The position numbers and the translations under genes are program-made. Positions 58,498-64,000 of a stretch of 64,000 bases of DNA are shown one piece after another. Where the stretch lies: the NCBI GenBank assembly GCA_011799875.1, contig CM022302.1:103791230-103855229 (forward strand), in the 5' to 3' direction. Each line of letters opens with the position of its first letter. Position 1 is the stretch's first letter. Source of the DNA: Thinopyrum elongatum. Lineage: Eukaryota > Streptophyta > Magnoliopsida > Poales > Poaceae. The notes below the pieces were generated by a model. That model did no database searches. It saw only the letters and a list, made by a program, of their open reading frames with translations, and was not told the origin of the DNA.

Positions 58498-61400
58498 TCA
58501 GGCCGTGGCCGCATCAGGTTGCACATCCGCTGGCTCCTCCGTGCCAGCCGCGGTTGCCGCGTCAGCATCGGCTTGTCCCGGCTCCCCCGCATCGGCCTCC
58601 AGGTCCGCCGAGATGCCGGTATCGTCTAGCCCAGCATTATCATCAGCGTAGGGACCCGACTCTTCGGAGCTGCCTGCCGGGTCATCGAGCGCCAGGCCGA
58701 AGTTATCAGGCGGCTGCTCCGCGCCGTCCTCCGTCCGCTCCAGCTGAAACTCATCATGGGCGGCGAATGAGGCGAGGTAGTTGGCCCACCCGGTGATCCG
58801 GCCCGCCTCCGCATCCAACTAGGCCTCAGCACCAGCTCAATGGGCCGCCAGCTAGTTTAGGTTCAGGCCTGGGTACCAGGACATGACGAAGCACAGCGCC
58901 AAGTCTGCGCCGGCACGGGCCGTGTAGACCTGCCACGCGTGGAGCCGCGCCGGTCCGGCTTCCAGCCAGCGCACCAGCCGCGTGAAGCTGTCGGGCGCAA
59001 CCGCACCCGGCCAGAGGGCCGCCACCATGCCCAACCCGGCCTCGAACAGCCTCGTCATCTTCTTGTCCAGGGCCGTCAGGCGGGCCTCGGAGGCATGCAT
59101 GATCTTCGTAAAAGTCTAGGCACCGTGCGGGTCAACGCTGGCACCCGCATCCGCCTGGGTCGATCGGTGGGCGCGCACAGCGTCGTCCGCCGTGTCCTGC
59201 GTCTCTGGGAAGTACTCTGACGAAGGAAGAGGGGAAACAGTCAGCCATGTAAAGACTCGGCCGGCTCGCAACCCGACGAAATAAATGAGGAAATACTTAC
59301 ACACGAGGAGCTCGTCCAGATGCTGCGCCTCGCACAACATACCATGCCGCTCCAAGTCTCCGGCGCGGCCGCGGGCTTCGAGCGCCTTCTCAAGCTCGGG
59401 GCGCTTGTCGATGGCCGCCTTCAGCTCATCGTCCCTGGCGGCGGCCGCCTTCTCGTGCTCATCCTTCAGCCGGATGAGCTTCGCCTGGTGGGCCTCCGCT
59501 GCCTTGGTGGCTTCCGCCTTCAGCCGCTCCACCTCGGCCTGGAGCCGGCTCTTGTCACCAGCTAGCTAGTCGCGCGGCTGGCCGGCTTCGGCAAGCCGGG
59601 CTTGGAGGTCCGGCACCCCGGCCACGGTGGCTGCACGGCAAAACTTTAAGTCGGATGCCAGGAAGAGAGAAAAACACTTTAAGATTCGACCCAACTATTT
59701 CATAGTTGGCCCGAATCTCGGGGACTACACCCAGTGGGTGCGCTAGCGCGCCCCCATTGAAAGCATGCGCGACTTACCTGATGCAATACAAAGTGCCTCC
59801 TCCTTGGCGGCAAGCTGTGCCTTCACCTCGCGGTGCTTCTCCAGAAGCCGGTTGTGGATGCCGACTCGGAGGCCATCCAGGTGTTGCAGGAAAGCGAGGG
59901 TTAACGAAAACCGCAAGAACACTTTAAGATTCGACCCAACTACTCTGTATTTGGCCTGAATCTCGGGGGCTACACCCAGTGGGTGCGCTGGCGCACCCCC
60001 ACTGACCAACCACAAAGACAAGCCAAGGGAAGAAAAGCTCACCACCACTGAGCGCTCCAGCTCTTGCATCCGCTCCAGCTCGCTCTGGGCAAAGGCGTGA
60101 AGCCGGTCCACGCGTCCGCGAAGATGCTGGCGCACGGCGTCCATCACCGCCTCCTCCTAGGCACGTGGCCAGACCACGGCCTCGCTGGCTCCGGCTCGGG
60201 GCTGATGCAACCCAGCGGCAGGGCCGCTCCCTGATGCTACTTGCGGCAGCCTCATCACCAAGGCGTGCCCGCCTCCTGCCGGCTCCTTTGCGGCCGACGT
60301 TGACTCCGGAGCTCCGGCTGGCGTCGCCTGCGGTGCTTCGGCCGGGGCGGCGTACTCCGTGCGCCCCTCTCCTCCCACCTCCTCCCGCTTGACCACGTCA
60401 TCCCGGGGCGGGGTGTCCACGACCATCTCTTCAACCTCCGGGTTGTCGACGGCCGCCTCCATCCACCCGTCCGGGTCGCGGCCATCCTCTACCTGGGGCT
60501 CGACGACGGTCTCAGCTGGCACCGTACCTTCCCCCATCTCTGGCCAGGCCGGGTCCGCGGTGGCCTGCCCCCTCGCCTCGGCGGCCTTCTCCCATGCCCG
60601 GGCCGAGGCCTCCGCCGCCGCCTTGGCGGCCGCCGCCTCCTCCTCCATAGCCTTGTTCCAGTCCCGCCAGGCACAGCGCACAGTGTCCTCCGGGTCCAGA
60701 CCAAGGTCCACCTCGGGCGAGTTCTCCAACTGGTCGATGGCGCTGCTCTGGGACCTCCAGAATATGAGGTCGCCTCTGGACGCGGCTTCCATTGCTACCA
60801 ACGCCAAGTCAAGGGGCGTCATGTGCATCACGGAAATAGCATGAGAAAAGCACGACAAAGCAACAAGCATAAATCAACAAAGGGAACTTACCCGATCACT
60901 TTCGGGATGGCCTGCCTTGGCGGCGCGACCGGGGCGGCTCGGCGCGCCTTCTTGGTGGTTGCCTTGCCACGCGCGGGCGGTGCCTCCATCTTGCATTACG
61001 GTGCTGGCTTTGGCGGCACCGGGCGTTCTTCTCGTGCGGCCGGCTTGCTGCCGCCGGCCCATGGGACGACCCGGCGACGGCCGTCTTCTTCAGCCATCTT
61101 GGGGGGTCGACACTGCCATCTCCTTCCCTCATCGGCGCTGCACCACCAACGTGTGTCAAGATCTCCTCATCGTCGTCCGGCCAGTCTTGCAAGGGTTCTG
61201 GGTGCGGAGACTTACCCGCATGGTGTATCGCGCTGGCTTCAGTACCAGCCGGCTGCGTCTCAGCCGGCTCCGCATTCTCGATGAAGGATTCCGCACCCTC
61301 CAAGCTGGCTTGCTCTGCCGCCAGTACTTGCATCCTCGTTCCGTCATGCATTTGTTCGATGGCGTTTAGCAACACCTCTTTCGTCACAATAGGACAGAGA

Positions 61401-62230
61401 AGAAGCCCAGACATTGCAAAGTACGGGGACCAAGGACTCATCGCTGGCGCCGGGTTCGCTTGGTTGTAGGGCGCCTTCCCAAAGCGCCAATCAGCAACCA
61501 TCTCGGTCGTGGAGATGTTGTTGACCCGGTTGGCGACCTGCTCCAGCGACAGCCCCCCGGACGACATCCGGGTGGGATCCCGGTGATCCCCCATCAAGCT
61601 AATGATGTGTGCCCGATGTTGCAGTGGCAGCACCCAGCACACGATGAAGGTGGTGACGAGATCCGTCCCAGTGAGCCCCTCGCGCGCCGTCATCTCCATG
61701 ACCCGATTGCACAGGTTCTGCACCTCCTGCGATGGGTTCTTGGGGCAGTAGTTCCAGTTCGTCTTGGCCTGCGGCGCCACATTGATGAACGACGGCAGAT
61801 TGGTGCGGTCCGCGCCAAGGTTGCGGACATAGAAGAACGAATTCTGTCACTTCTTGGCAGAGTCCTCCAGTGGTATCTTGGGGCACAACCCGTGCGGCAG
61901 GGCTGAGACGACGGCGGCTTCGCAGGCCGACATCATGCAGGCCGACGGGCCCTGCTGCTTCAAGAAGAAAAAGCGGACCCAAAGATCTATGTTGGGCTCC
62001 ACGCCCAGGTAGCCCTCGCACAGGATGACAAAGCCGGAGAGCTGCAGCAGCGCGTTCGCGCCCAAGTGGTGCGGCTGCAGCCCGAAGAAATTAAGGAAGG
62101 AGCGAAAGAAGCCGCTCGCGGGGAGGCCGAGCCTGCGCTTGAAGTGGGTGAGGAAGACCACGTGCTCGGTCCCCTCCGGTCACCGGCCCCTGTTCACCAT
62201 GTGGCACCTGCGTCAAGCTGCGGGAGGCGC
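58498..62230 (-). pseudogene. Antisense gene of element D, Transposase_28-like N-terminus and coiled coil
   Basis: Minus strand. The N-terminal piece reads FLTHFKRRLGLPASGFFRSF, FFGLQPHHLGANALLQLSGF, VILCEGYLGVEPNIDLWVRF, a pattern I recognise as the plant Transposase_28 (putative gypsy-type transposon) domain. A TGA at 61844-61846 replaces a Trp codon. After it come VAPQAKTNWNYCPKN and VLPLQHRAHIISLMGDHRDP. Then come an acidic linker (60157-60870), coiled-coil exons (60147 and 59532 leftwards, for example LKAEATKAAEAHQAKLIRLK) and an acidic C-terminus stopping at 58498. Frame breaks at 60890, 60150, 59990-59760 and 59280 look like introns. Start codon not fixed. Same design as A and B; function unknown. 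Confidence 0.7.
59675..60005. repeat. Two 86-bp hairpin repeats in introns of antisense gene D
   Basis: Copies are at 59675-59760 and 59920-60005. Each contains AGATTCG...CGAATCT-type outer arms around CCAACTAT/ATAGTTGG (15 of 17 positions pair in copy 1, 13 of 17 in copy 2). A second hairpin follows: GGGTGCGC and GCGCACCC pair perfectly in copy 2. They flank the short exon-like segment at about 59762-59890. Confidence 0.82.
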
Positions 62231-62438
62231 GTCCCTTCGCCTTCAAGACTCAGCGGACGCCTCGGTTTCCTGCCCATGCCGGGGTGCCGTGATCCGGCTT
62301 TCGGAAGCCGGCACATAGTGGGTGTTGCCGGGACCCGGTGGTCGTGAGCTTCATCCACCTAGCCGCCTTCTCGAGGGGGTGAAACTGTGAAGGTCCCCCT
62401 GCTTGAAGCCGGCGAGCCTTCACAGCTTCGGGGACTAC

Positions 62439-63248
62439 TGTTGGGGGGATGGACCCCGGGCAGGCAACGGAACTCGGATCCTTTTCAAAAACATCGGGGC
62501 CAGCAACGCCCCTAAATCCGGCTCGCCCTGGCCGGCTTCCTAGTGCAACCCAGCCAGCCGGCTAGCGCATGCCGGCTGGTCCCAAGAAGCCAACCTCTAG
62601 CAACAAGTAAGCATGGCTACAGCGCTCCCTCCTTTACGCCAGCCCCGGCGGGCACGGCAGTCGTGCCGACCAAGCCACCGCCCGGGGCGGGCGGCGTCTC
62701 ATAGGCGCAACCCTGTAGTGAGGCGGTGCAGCCGTCCCAAGAGGTCTAGCATGGCATGCCAACAGTACCCAGCAGCCGGCCGTACCCGCGCCTGGCGGCC
62801 CAGGTACAACCCGCACCCGACGGACCCGGCAGACCCAGCGGCCCCCACTGCCGGCTCCTAGACACTGACAGCAAGGCCTCGCGCCCATGTAACTTTACCA
62901 TTGTAACCCCGGGGGGCGGGCAGCCTATAAGACCGCCGGTGCCCCTCCTTGCAAGGGGGCGATCATCAGTAGAACACACACACACACACCCCTGGATAAG
63001 GAGCAGGCTATGCACTGGTCTGTCTTCCTTCCTCCCCAAAATAGCTCTAGGAGAAAGCTTGTAACCACCACATATAAACCACACTCGGCAGGATTAGGGG
63101 TGTTATCTCTCCGGAGAGCCCCGAACTTGGGTACGTCTTGTGTCTCGCACTCGCTCGTACCAACCTCGCCTCTGGAGCCCACCGGTGGCCTCTTGCATGT
63201 CCCTCTCTTTAGCCATCCCATGGCATCTACTGTGAGATCACCACAACA
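62439..63248 (+). repeat. 3' LTR of element D
   Basis: It starts TGTTGGGGGGATGGACC and ends ATCACCACAACA, 810 bp. The TSD ACCCA follows at 63249-63253. Upstream is CTTCGGGGACTAC, the only candidate for a plus-strand primer, though not purine-rich throughout. Confidence 0.88.
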
Positions 63249-63253
63249 ACCCA

Positions 63254-64000
63254 CTACCTATTGATGATAGCTTCCCTGATGAACAATTAGCTGTCATAAA
63301 TGCTTCTCATAATAATCCTTGGTATGCTGACTATGCTAATTATATTGTTGCTAAATTCATACCACCTAGTTTCACATACCAACAAAAGAAAAAAATTCTT
63401 CTATGACTTAAGACATTAATTTTGGGATGACCCACATCTTTATAAAGGAGTAGATGGTATTATTAGACATTGTATACCTGAGCATGAACAGGAACTAATC
63501 CTACGGAAATGTCACTCCGAAGCTTATGGAGGGCATCATGTGGGAGATAGAACTGCGCACAAGGTATTACAATCTGGCTTTTATTGGCCTACTCTTTTCA
63601 AAGATGCCCGTAAGTTTGTCTTATATTGTGATGAATGCCAAAGAATTAGTAATATTGGTAAACGTCAGGAAATGCCTATGAATTATTCACTTGTTATTGA
63701 ACCATTTGATGTTTGGGGCTTTGATTATATGGGACCTTTTCCTTCCTTCAATGGGTACACACATATTTTGGTTGTAGTTGATTATGTCACTAAGTGGGTA
63801 GAAGCTATTCCAGCTAGCAGTGCTGATCATAACACCTCCATTAAAATGCTTAAAGAAGTTATCTTTCCGAGGTTTGGAGTCCCTAGATATTTAATGACTG
63901 ATGGTGGTTCGCATTTTATTCATGGTGCTTTTCATAAATTGCTTGCTAAATATGATGTCAACCATAGAATTGCATCACCCTATCATCCTCAATCTAGTGG
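63254..64000 (+). pseudogene. Integrase of element C, N-terminal and core part, cut by window end
   Basis: Continues C after D: LPIDDSFPDEQLAVINAS, then FFYDLRH with a TAA near 63418, FWDDPHLYKGVDGII, the zinc site (EAYGGHHVGDRTAHKV ... YCDECQ), Asp in WGFDYMGPF and Asp in MTDGGSHF. The window ends at HPQSSG just before the catalytic Glu. Apart from the one stop it is open from about 63420 to the end. Confidence 0.86.

Larger units (their letters stand above)
41444..63248 (+). mobile_element. Element D: Tat-type Ty3/Gypsy retrotransposon with antisense gene
   Basis: LTRs at 41444-42248 and 62439-63248. TSD ACCCA at 41439-41443 and 63249-63253. Interior order is PBS, gag, protease, RT, two RNase H domains, integrase (stop 57784), then an antisense gene on the minus strand (58498-62230). 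It is GC-rich and a different family from A and B. It carries solo LTRs at 43745-45920 and 47510-54462 (the latter with a further one inside). The LTRs differ at many positions, so it is older than the complete Copia element. Confidence 0.9.
36487..64000 (+). mobile_element. Element C: Athila-type Ty3/Gypsy retrotransposon, split by element D, right end outside window
   Basis: 5' LTR 36487-38004, PBS, gag, protease, RT, a single RNase H, then the D insertion (41444-63248), then integrase from 63254 to the window end. Removing D plus one ACCCA copy joins ...ILDDP to LPIDDSFPDEQ in one frame. Gene content and motif spacing match the Triticeae Athila group (Sabrina/WHAM-like). The right LTR and any env-like region are outside the window. 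Confidence 0.87.

Overview
The window is plant genomic DNA made almost entirely of nested LTR retrotransposons. I found no host gene, rRNA or tRNA. The families point to a Triticeae grass (wheat, Aegilops, barley or rye): an Angela/BARE-type Copia family, Tat-lineage Gypsy elements with antisense genes, an Athila-type Gypsy element, and a very long Sukkula-like LTR. Family names come from recalled motif and LTR-end similarity, not from a database search.

Left half. Element A (1-20771, minus strand) is a Tat-type Gypsy element. It has a 5' LTR at 20252-20771, gag-pol running leftwards to 3931, and an antisense, intron-containing gene on the plus strand at 1-2721. Its gag is split by a complete Copia element at 9345-18991 with TSD ACTGT. 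Element B (20772-34200, minus) is a second member of A's family with the same layout. A appears to have landed in B's antisense gene. B's gag carries a solo LTR of the Copia family (29225-31399, TSD CAAGG). B itself cuts an older minus-strand LTR (34206-35433).

Right half. A second LTR remnant (35473-36486, minus) is cut by Athila-type element C (from 36487 to the end of the window, plus strand). C is split inside its polyprotein by element D (41444-63248, TSD ACCCA), a different Tat-type family on the plus strand with its own antisense gene at 58498-62230. D's gag holds an inverted solo Copia LTR (43745-45920, TSD CCTTG). D's RT region holds a solo Sukkula-like LTR (47510-54462, TSD CCGTC), which in turn holds another solo Copia LTR (47732-49903, TSD CAAAC). 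Removing each insertion plus one TSD copy restores a continuous reading frame at the D, Sukkula-like and 43745 Copia junctions. Insertion depth reaches five.

All coding regions are damaged by stops and frameshifts. The most unusual features are the multi-exon antisense genes, whose introns carry hairpin-forming repeats in both Tat families, and the Copia element with near-identical LTRs around a badly decayed interior.
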